Source of the DNA: Brucella cytisi
GTDB taxonomy: Bacteria > Pseudomonadota > Alphaproteobacteria > Rhizobiales > Rhizobiaceae
Assembly: GCA_012103075.1 (NCBI GenBank)
Contig: JAAVLQ010000001.1
Location: forward strand, 2,097,001-2,161,000
Length of the DNA: 64,000 nucleotides
Reading direction: 5' to 3'
In this document: positions 49,722-60,175 of the stretch, piece by piece
Position numbering within the stretch: the stretch's first letter is position 1
How the letters are laid out: each line of letters starts with the position of its first letter
Made by a program: the position numbers and the translations under genes
Notes under the pieces: model-generated
The model's input: the letters and a program-made list of their open reading frames with translations, nothing else
Told to the model about the DNA's origin: nothing
Databases searched by the model: none

Positions 49722-51538
49722 CTACCCTTCGATTTCCTCTCGCAGCATTTCCAGCTCCAGCCATTCTTCTTCCATGGCCGCATTTTCGGAGCGCTTCTTC
49801 TCAAGAAGATCGGCAGTCTTGGCAAAAAGCGCCGGGTCCTTGGCATAAAGCTGCGGATCGGCGAGCTTGTCTTCCAGCACTACGATTTCCTTCGAGAGAG
49901 CGTCCATCTTGCCGGGCAGCGTTTCGAGCGCGAATTTCTGCTTGTAAGAAAGCTTGCGCTTTTCCTCACGCTTGGGCTGCGGCGCATCCTCTTCCGACTT
50001 CTCGTCACTGCGGACGCCTGAGACCTTGACCGAGCGGCGGCTCAAGGCCTGCTCCTTGCGCTGCGCCATCATGTCGGCATAGCCGCCTGCATATTCGAGC
50101 CAGCGCCCGTCACCTTCCGGCGCAATCACCGACGTAACCGTGCGATCCAGAAAATCACGGTCGTGGCTGACCAGAATGACTGTGCGGGAAAACCTGCAAC
50201 CAGTTCCTGCAGCAGATCGAGCGTTTCCATATCAAGATCGTTGGTAGGCTCATCGAGGATAAGCAGGTTGGCGGGCCGCGCCAAAACACGGGCCAGCATC
50301 AACCGCGCACGTTCACCACCGGAAAGCTCCCGAATGGGGGTACGCGCCTGCTCAGGTTGGAACAGAAAGTCCTTCATATAGGACACGACATGCCGCTGCT
50401 CGCCGTTGACGACAAGGCTTTCGCCGCGCCCATCCGTCAGATAATGCGCCAATGTCTCATCCAGATTGAGACTTTCGCGCTTCTGGTCCAGTTCGGCCAT
50501 TTCGAGATTGACGCCAAGCCGCAACGTTCCGGAATCCGGCGCAAGCTTGCCAGTCAGAAGCGACAGAAGCGTGGTCTTTCCGGCACCGTTGGGTCCAACG
50601 AGACCGATACGGTCACCGCGCTGCACACGGATCGAAAAATCCTTGACCAGAACACGCTCGCCATAGGCCTTGCTCAACCCCTTGGCTTCGATCACCAGCT
50701 TGCCGGATTCCTTGGTATCGCTTGCCGCCAGTACCGCTGTCCCTTGTGCCTTGCGATGATTGCGAAAATCGGCACGCATGGAATGCAGTTCGCCGAGACG
50801 GCGCATATTACGCTTGCGCCGGGCGGTGACCCCGTAGCGCAGCCAGTGCTCCTCGCGCGCAATCTGCCGCCCCAGCTTGTGATGGTCGCGCTCTTCCTCT
50901 TCCAGCACCTTGTCGCGCCATTCCTCGAAATGACCAAAGCCTTGCTCGAGACGACGCGTAAGACCGCGATCCAGCCAGACCGTCGCCCGGCTGACATTTT
51001 CCAGAAAGCGGCGGTCATGCGAGATCAGCACAATGGCCGAGCGAATCTGGCGCAGTTCGCTTTCCAACCATTCGATGGTGGTCAGATCCAGATGGTTGGT
51101 CGGCTCGTCCAGCAGCAGAACGTCGGGCTGCGGTGCAATCACCCGCGCCGGGGCGGCACGTCGCGCCTCCCCACCGGATAGATGATCCGGCTTTTCGTCG
51201 CCGGTCAGTCCGAGATGTTCGAGAAGATAAGTGACACGATGCGGGTCATCGGCTGGTCCGAGCCCCGCTTCCACATAGGCGCGAACATTGGCAAAGCCAT
51301 CCATATCCGGCACCTGCGGGAGATAGCGGACGGTTGCACCCGGATGTTTGAAAACCTCACCCGACGTTGCTTCCACCATACCGGCGGCGATCTTGAGCAG
51401 CGTGGATTTACCCGAACCATTGCGTCCGACCAGCGCGATGCGATCGCCTTCGCTTACCGAAAGGCTGGCATCTTCCAGAAGCGGCGTGCCTCCGAAGGTG
51501 AGCTTGATCTCGTCGAGGCGAAGGAGCGGTGGTGCCAT
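49722..51538 (-). CDS. ABC-F family ATPase (Uup-like), one frame break
   Basis: The restored 605-residue protein has two ATPase domains and no membrane segment: Walker [16 protein letters not shown] near residue 40 and VGPNGAGKTTLLSLL near residue 310; signatures HLSGGEARRAAPAR and ELSGGERARLMLAR; Walker B VLLLDEPTNHLD and LLILDEPTNDLD. The linker and C-terminal coiled coil (LETLPGKMDALSKEIVVLED) suit Uup, which works on ribosomes or DNA repair intermediates. A base is missing near 50188. It diverges from nothing on its 5' side and ends close to the aldo/keto reductase gene. Confidence 0.93.
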
Positions 51539-51638
51539 GGTTCTCTTCGATAAACAGGGTTAAAAATTCCGCCCTGCTTGTCCGCGACAAAAGCCGTTCT
51601 GTCAAATGGTACGGCACGAAAAGACCCGTGAAAAACAA

Positions 51639-51662
51639 ACAGGCCGGGTTTCCCCGACCTGT
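51639..51662 (-). terminator. Terminator of the glycine-zipper lipoprotein gene
   Basis: On the minus strand ACAGGTCGGGG and CCCGGCCTGT form a stem followed by TTGTTTTTC. Confidence 0.7.
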
Positions 51663-51714
51663 CAGCAAACTTATTTATCCAGCTATTGCTGGCCCAGTCA
51701 TTACTGGCCCAGTG

Positions 51715-51999
51715 TTACTGGCAAGGCGCTTCGTAGACGCGGCCATAAGGATCGCGGTAACGGCAGTACTGCGTGCCATTGCGCGTCTGGGCTGCACCAA
51801 GGAGCGTACCGGCAACGCCGCCGATAGCAGCACCGGCAAGAGCGCCACGGCCATTGCCGCCAATTGCACCACCGGCGAGTGCGCCGAGTGCTGCGCCACC
51901 AACGCCGTACCCGGCCGTGCGCTGTTCATTCGTCGTGCATGCAGCCGTCGAGAACGCGAGCACGCCAGCAACAGCAATCATCGTAAGACGTGACTTCAT
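51715..51999 (-). CDS. Glycine-zipper outer membrane lipoprotein
   Basis: This intact 94-residue protein has a lipobox (VLAFSTAACTTNEQR, Cys near residue 21) and a glycine-zipper domain (GYGVGGAALGALAGGAIGGN, then GAAIGGVAGTLLGA), ending with a CRYRDPYGRVYEAPC pair of cysteines. This resembles small surface lipoproteins of the 17-kDa antigen/Omp10-like class. AGGAG lies eight bases before the ATG at 51999. Confidence 0.88.
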   Translation of the reverse strand: MKSRLTMIAVAGVLAFSTAACTTNEQRTAGYGVGGAALGALAGGAIGGNGRGALAGAAIGGVAGTLLGAAQTRNGTQYCRYRDPYGRVYEAPCQ

Positions 52000-52133
52000 T
52001 GAAACATCTCCTACAAGAGTTGAACTAATCACCGACTTTGCGTCCCCAATTTCGGCGTAAAGCAGATGACACCCGCTTGGCCCATTTACAATACGTTTCG
52101 CCTGCCAGCGTCAAGCTCTTTCGATTGATAAGG

Positions 52134-52790
52134 TTATCGGCCCCAGAGCGGTGTTTCCTCCATCGCCAAGTTGGCTATAAGTATCGCCAATCCAGAACTC
52201 GCAGTAACGCGAAGTGTTCCACGAACTACATTGGAAACTGTCCATGAAGAGCCGAATGGCAGTGTCACATTATCTAACGGCCACTCCGCATTCGTGATCG
52301 AAAGGCCTTCGATAGTGCTGAAATTAATCACACTGAACGGCGTCCCGTCCGGAAAATCATAAACATAATCTCCGGGCGGCAAAGGCCGGGCCTCCTCGGA
52401 ACCGCTGGACAACAGCACGTTCCGCCCTTTTGCAGCCTGCGCTGTCGCCATGGTCAGATGCAGAAGCGTGTGATCAGTGCGCTGACCGCCGAAGGCTCCG
52501 CAAAGGATCACCCGATCCGCACCCCGCATAAAGGCCTCCTCGAAGGCCAGTTCCCCGTCCGTCATGTCCTTGGCAGCAGGGAACCTCTTTTGCGGCACGT
52601 GTCCATATTGCACGCGAAGCTCAGCAGAAGCCGAATCGAAATCGCCAAGCCAAAGTTCCGGTTCGACACCAAGAGCAGCGGCGTGCCTGATCCCGCTATC
52701 GGCAGCGAGAATACGCGCACCTGCAATTTGGTGTTTCAAGCGATCGGTCACGACCAGATCACCGCCAAGGAGAATGACGAATGTGCTCAT
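52134..52790 (-). CDS. thiN: Thiamine pyrophosphokinase
   Basis: This intact 218-residue enzyme has FVILLGGDLVVTDRLKHQIA, the catalytic acidic patch LAADSGIRHAAALGVEPELW followed by LGDFDSAS, MTDGELAFEEAFMRGA, and GAFGGQRTDHTLLHLT. It converts salvaged thiamine to TPP with ATP. It diverges from the riboswitch-controlled thiBPQ operon, so uptake and activation genes lie back to back. Confidence 0.92.
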   Translation of the reverse strand: MSTFVILLGGDLVVTDRLKHQIAGARILAADSGIRHAAALGVEPELWLGDFDSASAELRVQYGHVPQKRFPAAKDMTDGELAFEEAFMRGADRVILCGAFGGQRTDHTLLHLTMATAQAAKGRNVLLSSGSEEARPLPPGDYVYDFPDGTPFSVINFSTIEGLSITNAEWPLDNVTLPFGSSWTVSNVVRGTLRVTASSGLAILIANLAMEETPLWGR

Positions 52791-52890
52791 AAGCCGCTCA
52801 TAACACGGGCAAATCCATGCCGGAAGCCTGCATTCGCCGCCATTGCACTCCCTTGCCCTTCCCGTTGCGAAAGATTATTCTCGCAACCGC

Positions 52891-53039
52891 TCTAACGGGG
52901 TGCCGTCTGCTTTCGCGGATGGCTGAGAGGCCCAAAAGCATTTCCAGCAAAAGTGTGAAACGGTTTTGCGTCCGGAAATGCTTAAAAAAACGGCCAACCC
53001 GCTGAACCTGATCCGGTTTGCACCGGCGGAGGGATTAGA
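52891..53039 (+). promoter_or_regulatory. TPP riboswitch (THI element) upstream of thiBPQ, with an inserted palindrome
   Basis: The conserved THI-box segments appear in order: TCTAACGGGGTGCC, GGCTGAGAGG at 52921, ACCCGCTGAACCTGATCCGG at 52997 and CACCGGCGGAGGGATTAGA at the end, whose TTAGA closes helix P1 with TCTAA. Between the GCTGAGA part and the ACCCG part lies a 51-base hairpin insertion (52933-52983) from the dispersed palindrome family, extending arm P3. The element should switch thiBPQ off when TPP is bound. Confidence 0.93.
52933..52983. repeat. Dispersed palindromic element inside the TPP riboswitch
   Basis: AAGCATTTCC pairs with GGAAATGCTT, with inner GCAAAA/TTTTGC arms around GTGTGAAACGG. 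About 35 bases are nearly identical to the copy after pgk at 26723. The hairpin sits where the riboswitch tolerates extension (P3), leaving the aptamer core readable. Confidence 0.85.
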
Positions 53040-53094
53040 TGCTCCATAAACGGCGCTCAATCCTCTTGTTGTAAAAAAGAAAGGAAGTGCCGTG

Positions 53095-54097
53095 ATGCGG
53101 CTTTTTATCTTTGCTGGCCTTTTCATTCTCCACAGCCCTCGCTTTCACGCCTTCTGCGCAGGCGAAGGACAAGCTCACTGTTTATACCTATGACAGTTTC
53201 GTTTCCGAATGGGGCCGGGCCCGAAGATCAAGGAAAACTTCGAGAAGGAATGCGATTGCGAAGTGGACTGGATCGCTTCGGCCGACGGTGTCGCCCTGCT
53301 CAACCGCCTGAAGCTTGAAGGTGGCAATACCAAAGCCGATATCGTCCTCGGTCTCGATACCAATCTGACGACCGAAGCACGCGCCACCGGCTTTTTGCTC
53401 CAAGCGGCATCGACCAAAGCAATGTGAGCGTTCCGGGCGGGTTCAAGGACGATATCTTCGTTCCCTATGATTATGGCTACTTCGCCGTGGTATACGATTC
53501 GGAAAAATTGCCCAATCCGCCCAAGAGCCTGAAAGAACTGGTGGAAGGCGATGCTTCCCAGAAGATCGTGCTGCAAGACCCGCGCACGTCGACACCGGGG
53601 CTGGGCATGTTGCTCTGGATGAAATCGGTTTATGGCGACGAAGCGGAAGCAGCCCGGCAGAAACTTCAGAAGCGCGTTCTCACCGTCACGCCCGGCTGGT
53701 CGGAAGCCTATGGTCTTTTCACCAAGGGGAAGCGCCGATGGTGCTGTCCTATACAACGTCTCCCGCCTATCACATGATTGCGGAAAAGACGGAGCGCTAT
53801 AAGGCTCTGGCCTATCCGGAAGGTAATTATCTCCAGATCGAGCTGGCCGCCCAGACCACCACTGGCGCGAAAAATCCACTGGCGCAAAAGTTCCCGGCTT
53901 TCATGACCAGCCCCGGCTTCCGGGATGTTATTCCTGAAACCAACTGGATGTATCCAGCGGGCAAGACATCCACCCCGCTTCCAGCCGCTTTCGACGCGAT
54001 GCCGAAGCTGGAAAAGACTCTTCTCCTGCCTTCCGACGAAGTAGCCAAGAACCGGAAGTCATGGGTCGATGAATGGCTGGCGGCAACCAGTAAATGA
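53095..54097 (+). CDS. thiB: Thiamine ABC transporter, periplasmic binding protein ThiB (four frame breaks)
   Basis: After correction the protein of about 334 residues has a signal peptide ([20 protein letters not shown]), then [68 protein letters not shown]-like and [20 protein letters not shown], the ThiB pattern. It binds thiamine or TPP in the periplasm for ThiPQ. Breaks: an extra T near 53104, and missing bases near 53216, 53402 and 53729. It lies 55 bases after the riboswitch, and its stop overlaps the thiP start as ATGA. Confidence 0.93.
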
Positions 54098-55720
54098 CGA
54101 CATTCCCGGCACAGCGCCGCTCGAAAGACGCACCTGCCGCCAGACCGGCTGCGGGTGTACTGGCGCTTGTCTTTCTGGTCGTGCTTGCCGGTGGTGCTCT
54201 TGTCGCACTGGCATTCGAAGCGGGCCGCGGTGGTTTTGACGCCGCGGCCAATTTCGACACCTATCTGTGGCGGGTTGCGCGCTTCACGATCCTGCAGGCG
54301 ATCGCTTCAAGCCTGCTTTCCGTGCTGTTTGCGGTTCCGGTCGCCCGTGCACTTTATGCCGAAGCGAGCTTTGCGGGGCGCGGGCTTATTCTGCGCCTGT
54401 TTGCCCTGCCGCTTGCTCTGCCTGCACTCGTCGCAGTGCTCGGCGTCACCAGCATCTATGGTCGCAACGGGTTCATTGCGCATCTGTCAGAAGCCGCAGG
54501 CCATCCGTTCCAACCGGACATTTACGGTATTACGGGCATATTGATCGCCCATGTTTTCTTCAACATGCCGCTCGCTGTCCGTCTCATTCTTGCAGGCTAC
54601 GACTCGATACCAACCGATTACTGGAAGCTATCCGCGCAGCTTGGCATGGGCAATGGAGCACGCTTGCGGCTTATTGAATGGCCCGTAATCCGGCGCAATC
54701 TGCCGGGCATGATCGGCCTCCTGTTCATGCTCTGCGTGACGAGTTTCACAACTGTGCTGACGCTGGGCGGCGGACCGCGTGCCACCACGCTGGAAGTCGC
54801 TATCTATCAAAGCTTGCATTTCGATTTTTGATCCGGGTCGCGCGGTCGCCCTCACCTTCACGCAGCTTGCATTGACGTTGCTGGTCCTTCTGGCCCTGCG
54901 GATGACCGGTAGTCCGTCTGAAGAAGGCTTCACCCACGCGGCGACACCGCGACGCTACGGCAAGGCGTCAACGGCTGAACGTGTTGCGAACGTCATCGTC
55001 ATTGGCATAGGTTTCCTTTATGTCGCACTGCCGATTGCCGGCGTTGTCATCTCCGGCCTCGCCGCAGATCTTGCGCGACTTCTGACCGAGAAAACAGTCT
55101 GGCGCGCCATTGGCACCAGTCTGGTCCTCGGTTTTTCTGCAGCATCGCTCTCGGTCATTCTGTCACTTGCGCTTGTGTCGGCACGTGAAGCGATAAAAAA
55201 ACGCAAGGTCGCCAGTATTTTCGATACGGGTGCCAGCCTGATCCTCGTCATGCCGCCTATCGTCATCGGTGCCGGCTGGTTCATCCTGCTTCGTCATTTC
55301 ACCGATCCGTTCGCGATGGCACCGTTTATGGTCGTCACCGTCAATGCGGCCATGGCCATGCCCTTTGCCGTGCGTCTTCTACGCCCCGCATGGGATACGG
55401 CAGCAAGCCGCCACAACCGGCTTTGCGCACAGTTGGGCATTCGCGGCATCAGCCGTTTCCGGCTCATCGACTGGCCTTCGATCCGCAAGCCTTTCGGCAT
55501 GGCCTTCGCCTTTGCCATGGCACTTTCCTTGGCGATCTCGGCACGATTGCCCTGTTTGGCAGTGACGCGCTTTTGACGCTGCCCTATCTCCTCTTGCAGC
55601 GCATGGGCAGCTATCGCACATTCGACGCGGCAGGTCTGGCGCTTATTCTCGGGCTGCTTTTGCCTCGTATTGATGATGATCGCGGATCGCGCATCCCGAA
55701 AGGAAACGCCTTCTCTATGA
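54094..55720 (+). CDS. thiP: Thiamine ABC transporter permease ThiP (three frame breaks)
   Basis: The restored protein of about 541 residues has two duplicated permease halves with about twelve membrane helices. Each has the EAA loop for the ATPase: [20 protein letters not shown] in the first and [20 protein letters not shown] in the second. Breaks are an extra T near 54828, a missing G near 55534 and an extra T near 55667. The corrected C-terminus ([18 protein letters not shown]) stops at 55718-55720, overlapping thiQ as ATGA. Confidence 0.93.
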
Positions 55721-56469
55721 ATGCCCGGATGAACCCCCTTGCCGAAATTCGCCTTGATGACGTTCGTTTCAGCTATGGTGAAACCGCCATGCATTTCGAT
55801 GCGACGATAGAGGGCGGTGTTATTGCTGCAATTGTCGGACCAAGCGGTTCGGGCAAGTCGACACTTCTCAACCTGATTGCCGGTTTCGAATTTCCGCAAT
55901 CCGGTCGCATCTTCATCGGCGATAAAGACGTCAGTGAACTTTCGCCAGCGGATCGACCAGTTTCAATGGTGTTTCAGGAAAACAACCTGTTTGCCCATCT
56001 GACCGTCGAACAGAATGTCGGCCTCGGACGTTCACCGAACCTGAAGCTCTCCGCGCAAGACCACACCGATATTGCGGAGGCTTTGTCGCGTGTCGGGCTC
56101 GCAGGCAAAGAACAGCGCAAGCCGGAAGCGCTTTCCGGTGGCGAACGCCAGCGCGTGGCGATTGCCCGGGCTCTTATACGCCAGCGCCCGGTTCTGCTCC
56201 TCGACGAAGCCTTTGCCTCGCTTGGCCCGGCGCTGCGACACCAGATGCTGGATCTGGTCAGGGAGCTTCAACTTGAAACTCGTATGACGGTGCTGATGGT
56301 GACCCATACGCCTGAAGATGCGCTCTATCTCGACGCGGTGTTGCTTTTTCTCGACAATGGCCGGATTTCCGCAATAGGCCCCGCCACTGAACTACTCTCT
56401 TCGACTGGACCGGAAGCATTGCAGCACTATATCGGCGAAAAGCGGAATTCGACGCTAAACCTCAAATAG
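55717..56469 (+). CDS. thiQ: Thiamine ABC transporter ATP-binding protein ThiQ
   Basis: This intact protein of about 250 residues has Walker [16 protein letters not shown] near residue 45, Q-loop [14 protein letters not shown], signature [16 protein letters not shown], Walker [14 protein letters not shown] and the H-loop VTHTPEDAL. It powers thiamine uptake through ThiP. The start at 55717 overlaps the thiP stop; an in-frame ATG five codons later is an alternative. Confidence 0.94.
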   Translation: MNARMNPLAEIRLDDVRFSYGETAMHFDATIEGGVIAAIVGPSGSGKSTLLNLIAGFEFPQSGRIFIGDKDVSELSPADRPVSMVFQENNLFAHLTVEQNVGLGRSPNLKLSAQDHTDIAEALSRVGLAGKEQRKPEALSGGERQRVAIARALIRQRPVLLLDEAFASLGPALRHQMLDLVRELQLETRMTVLMVTHTPEDALYLDAVLLFLDNGRISAIGPATELLSSTGPEALQHYIGEKRNSTLNLK

Positions 56470-56618
56470 AGTTACGGTTGCGGACATATTTTGTTCGCAA
56501 TCTGCCGGAAGAACCGGCTACAGCTTTCTTATAGTGCCCATGTACGGCTTGTACGCTTTCTGGTCTGTGGCTAGATTTGGCCCCGGATCAAGCAATCTGA
56601 TTCAGAAGCGAGGATAAA

Positions 56619-58154
56619 ATACTGTTCCGTCAATCGACCCGTTCCCGGGCCTTCCTGTGTCTACCCATATCCCTGCCAGAATGGACGCAGCACAATTGGC
56701 GGAAACCAGCCATCGGTCTTGGCTTGCTTGCGGTCGCCCTGATTTCCGGTTGCCAGTCGATCAATTCCAGCAAGGATCTTGGACTGCAGCCTTCCGACAA
56801 TCCCGTGACGGTCGACAATGTGACGCGCAATGACCGGCTGGCGCAGCTCGGTGCGCAACAACATCCGCGCATTCTCGCGACCTATGGCGGCGAGTACAAG
56901 GACCAGAGGCTTGAACGTATGGTGGCCAAGATCGTCGGCAAGCTGACGACGGTTACCGACAAGCCGGACCAGACCTATCGCATCACCATTCTCGATAGTC
57001 CCAATATCAATGCCTTCGCATTGCCGGGCGGCTATCTCTACGTTACACGCGGCCTGCTTGCACTCGCCAACGACTCTTCCGAAGTCGCAGCCGTGATTGC
57101 CCACGAAATGGGCCATGTCATCGCCAATCACGGCATTCTGCGGCAGGAGAAGGAGGCGGAGACGGCCATCGCCGGGCGCGTCGCCAGCGAAGTCCTGCAT
57201 AATGAATCTGCCAGCCGCGAAGAAGCGTTGCGCGGCAAGCTGCGGCTTGCCCAGTTCTCGCGTAATCAGGAACTGCAGGCGGATGCCATCGGTATCAAGA
57301 TGATCGGCGAAGCCGGTTACGATCCGTTCGCTTCGGCGCGTTTCCTGCAATCGATGGAAGCCTATCAGGGCTTTCGTTCGGTTTCGGGCGCGACCGATGC
57401 CAGCCTCGACTTTCTCGCAAGCCATCCGGCAACGCCGCAGCGCATCCAGCTTGCGCTTGGTCATGCACGCCGCATCGGCGCACCCGGCGTCGGCACAACC
57501 GATCGCGATTCCTTCCTCAACGGAATTGATGGCCTTCTCTACGGCGACTCGCCCAATGAAGGTTATGTCCGCGAACAGACCTTCATCCATCCGAAGCTCG
57601 GTGTCACTTTCCGCGCACCAGATGGCTTCACCATCGACAATTCGGCCAATGCGGTCATGGCAAGCGGCCCCGGCGAAGTTGCCATTCGTTTCGATGGCGC
57701 ATCTCTTCCGGCGGGATCAAACCTTGCCGACTATATCCGCTCGGGCTGGGTAACCGGTCTCGACGACAGTTCGATCCAGACCACCACCATCAACGGTTTG
57801 CCCGCCGCAACTGCGCGCGCCAGCGCCGACCGGTGGCAGTTCGACATTGTGGTCATCGGTGCAAACAACAAGGTCTATCGCTTCCTGACAGCAGCACCGA
57901 AAGGCAGCAACGCCCTTCTGCCTGCTTCGCAGATGGTCACGCAGTCCTTCCGCTTGCTGTCGCCTGCCGAACAGAACGCCATCAAGCCGCTGCGCATCCG
58001 CGTCGTGACGGTGAAGCCGGGCGACACGCTGGCGAGCCTGTCGGCACGCATGCAGGGCACCACCCGCAAATTGGAACTGTTCCGCCTTCTCAATGCCATG
58101 TCGGCAGGGGCGACGGTTTCGGTCGGTGACCGCGTGAAGCTGATCAGCGAGTAG
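56619..58154 (+). CDS. M48-family zinc metalloprotease lipoprotein with LysM-like tail
   Basis: A lipoprotein signal (RKPAIGLGLLAVALISGCQS) precedes the M48 domain with the zinc motif HEMGHVIANHG (at about 57102) and a downstream Glu/Asp ligand (NQELQADAIGI). The C-terminal part ends in a LysM-like segment (RIRVVTVKPGDTLASLSARM). Such proteases degrade misassembled outer membrane proteins (BepA-like). The start is uncertain: only TTG at 56724 or an ATA at 56619 (after GAGG) open the frame, and TTG would leave too short a signal peptide. Confidence 0.85.
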   Translation: MLFRQSTRSRAFLCLPISLPEWTQHNWRKPAIGLGLLAVALISGCQSINSSKDLGLQPSDNPVTVDNVTRNDRLAQLGAQQHPRILATYGGEYKDQRLERMVAKIVGKLTTVTDKPDQTYRITILDSPNINAFALPGGYLYVTRGLLALANDSSEVAAVIAHEMGHVIANHGILRQEKEAETAIAGRVASEVLHNESASREEALRGKLRLAQFSRNQELQADAIGIKMIGEAGYDPFASARFLQSMEAYQGFRSVSGATDASLDFLASHPATPQRIQLALGHARRIGAPGVGTTDRDSFLNGIDGLLYGDSPNEGYVREQTFIHPKLGVTFRAPDGFTIDNSANAVMASGPGEVAIRFDGASLPAGSNLADYIRSGWVTGLDDSSIQTTTINGLPAATARASADRWQFDIVVIGANNKVYRFLTAAPKGSNALLPASQMVTQSFRLLSPAEQNAIKPLRIRVVTVKPGDTLASLSARMQGTTRKLELFRLLNAMSAGATVSVGDRVKLISE

Positions 58155-58160
58155 GTCGTG

Positions 58161-58865
58161 ATGACGGAAACACGCATCCACTCTGTCCTTGCCGGAAAAA
58201 TCGTTCCTCTCGGACCGCGTAGCGTTCCAAGCGGCATCGACAAGCATCCGGTTACCGGCAAAGTCCGTGTGACTTTCGAGGGGCTGGACTGCGATGCGCA
58301 GGGCGACCGGAAAGTGCATGGTGGACCGGAAAAAGCGCTCCATCATTATCCGCACGATCATTATGCGGTCTGGCGCGAAGAAATCGGCGAAAACCCGCGT
58401 CTGAGCGCGCGTGGTGCTTTCGGCGAAAACATCTCCACATCGGGTCTGAACGAGCACAATGTCGCCGTGGGCGACAGGTTCCGGCTCGGCAGCGCACTTG
58501 TCGAGGTTTCACAGGGCCGCCAGCCCTGCTGGAAACTGAACGAACGCTTTGCAACCGCCGACATGGCCGTGCGCGTGCAGAAGACGGGGCGAACAGGCTG
58601 GTATTATCGTGTTCTGGAAGAAGGCAATGTTGAAGCTGGCGATTCGATGATCCTCGTCGACCGCCTTTCACCAAACTGGACACTGCATCGTGTCTGGCAC
58701 CTGCTATATGTCGACACGCTGAACTATGATGAACTGTCCGTGATGGCGGAGCTTCCGCACCTCGCCGACAGCTGGAAACGCTATGCCGTGCGCCGCCTCG
58801 AAAATCGCAAGGTCGAGGACTGGTCGTCGCGCCTTGAAGGCAAGGCCACCGAACCACAAAAGTAA
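58161..58865 (+). CDS. MOSC domain protein, YiiM-like
   Basis: This intact 234-residue protein contains the MOSC core: DAQGDRKVHGGPEKALHHYP near residue 50, GAFGENISTSGLNEHNVAVG, and SQGRQPCWKLNERF with the conserved Cys that binds the molybdenum cofactor, plus a C-terminal three-alpha-helix region. YiiM-like proteins reduce N-hydroxylated compounds. The ATG at 58161 is preferred over the adjacent GTG at 58158. It starts seven bases after the M48 stop, suggesting an operon. Confidence 0.9.
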   Translation: MTETRIHSVLAGKIVPLGPRSVPSGIDKHPVTGKVRVTFEGLDCDAQGDRKVHGGPEKALHHYPHDHYAVWREEIGENPRLSARGAFGENISTSGLNEHNVAVGDRFRLGSALVEVSQGRQPCWKLNERFATADMAVRVQKTGRTGWYYRVLEEGNVEAGDSMILVDRLSPNWTLHRVWHLLYVDTLNYDELSVMAELPHLADSWKRYAVRRLENRKVEDWSSRLEGKATEPQK

Positions 58866-58910
58866 GGAGCCGTTCGGCCCCTCTACTTGTGTTGCCCTGA
58901 TTGTAACGGC

Positions 58911-59847
58911 TTATGCCTGATAGGCAGCCAGTTCGTGCTGGCTCAACAAGGCAATCTTCAGCTTCTCCATCGCACGGCTTTCGATCTGCCGCACCCGCTC
59001 CTTGGAAATACCAAGCTTTTCGCCCAGCGCTTCGAGCGTCACGCCGTCATCATCAAGGCGACGCTCGCGGATGATGTGCAGCTCGCGCTCATTCAGCGTA
59101 TCGAGCGCTACATTGAGCCATTGATTGCGACGTTCCATATCGATGGAGCTTTCAGCGACCTCATCCTGCAAGGGATGGTCGTCAACCAGAAAATCCATGC
59201 GGCGGGCTGCGCCCGATTCCTCGTTGTTCACTGGTGCCGACAAGGAGCTATCCGGCCCCGAAAAGACGGCTGTCCATGATCTCGACATCGCTTGTCGAAA
59301 CGCCCAGCTGATCGGAAATTTCGCGATACATCTCGGCCTTGGTCATATTGTCGTCGGACTGAGCCAGTTTTGAACGAAGCCGTCGCAGATTGAAGAACAG
59401 CGCCTTTTGCGCCGAACTTGTTCCGCCGCGCACGATGGACCAGTTGCGCAAAATATAATCCTGCATAGACGCACGAATCCACCACGATGCATAGGTCGAG
59501 AAGCGCACTTCCCGTTCGGGGTCAAAACGGGCAGCAGCTTCAAGAAGGCCGACATAGCCTTCCCGGATGAGATCGTTCATCGGCAGTTTGAATTTGCGGA
59601 AGCGCCCGGCCATGGAAATGACCAGTCGCATATGTGCCGATGTTATGCGGTGAAGTGCTTCCTGATCTTTCAGTTCCTTCCAGCGAATAGCGAGGGCTCG
59701 CTCCTCTTCGCGCTCCAGATAGGGAGCCGACATTGCGCTGCGGATCATGGACTGGGAAGAGGCTGCTGTCGCTGGGAGGCTACGCGCAACCATAGGCATG
59801 CGATTGGCTGGAACTGCGGAAGAACTGCTCATGGATGACTGCTTCAT
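58911..59847 (-). CDS. rpoH: RNA polymerase heat-shock sigma factor RpoH (one frame break)
   Basis: The restored 311-residue sigma factor has region 2 (AGRFRKFKLPMNDLIREGYV, FSTYASWWIRASMQDYILRN), the RpoH box (AQKALFFNLRRLRSKL) that separates it from RpoD, and region 4 (GVTLEALGEKLGISKERVRQ). It directs RNA polymerase to heat-shock promoters. An extra T near 59263 breaks the frame. The ATG at 59847 has AGGAG six bases upstream. Confidence 0.95.
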
Positions 59848-60175
59848 CTGGTTCTCCTGTTCTGAACTCACGCCCATCGGGCGTTCAGTGGAAGGATATG
59901 CCAGTCCCACAAAGACTCATTGGACGAACTTGCGAATTCGCCCAAAACTCCCCGCCGGGCCCATTCTTTAGCCAAAGTAGTTACGCCGCAAAACAAACCC
60001 GTTTACGAACTGGTGTCTGGGAGAACGCGTCAGCTGCGATCAGGTTCCCATCAAGCAAGGATAAATCTCTGACAATGCAGGAAGATGACTAGGAAGGTTA
60101 ATGACCGGCTGCAAAATTCAATAGAATTTTAACCAAGTGGCCCACTCAAAAAGCGGGCCACTTGTCAGAGTGCGT
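59848..60175. other. Intergenic region upstream of rpoH
   Basis: No gene is seen in these 328 bases. They include a short AAATTC/GAATTT hairpin near 60115-60130 and the terminator of the following SDR gene at 60134-60164. Confidence 0.5.
60134..60164 (-). terminator. Terminator of the SDR gene
   Basis: AAGTGGCCC pairs with GGGCCACTT around the loop 60143-60155; on the minus strand TGGTTAAAATT follows. Confidence 0.6.
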
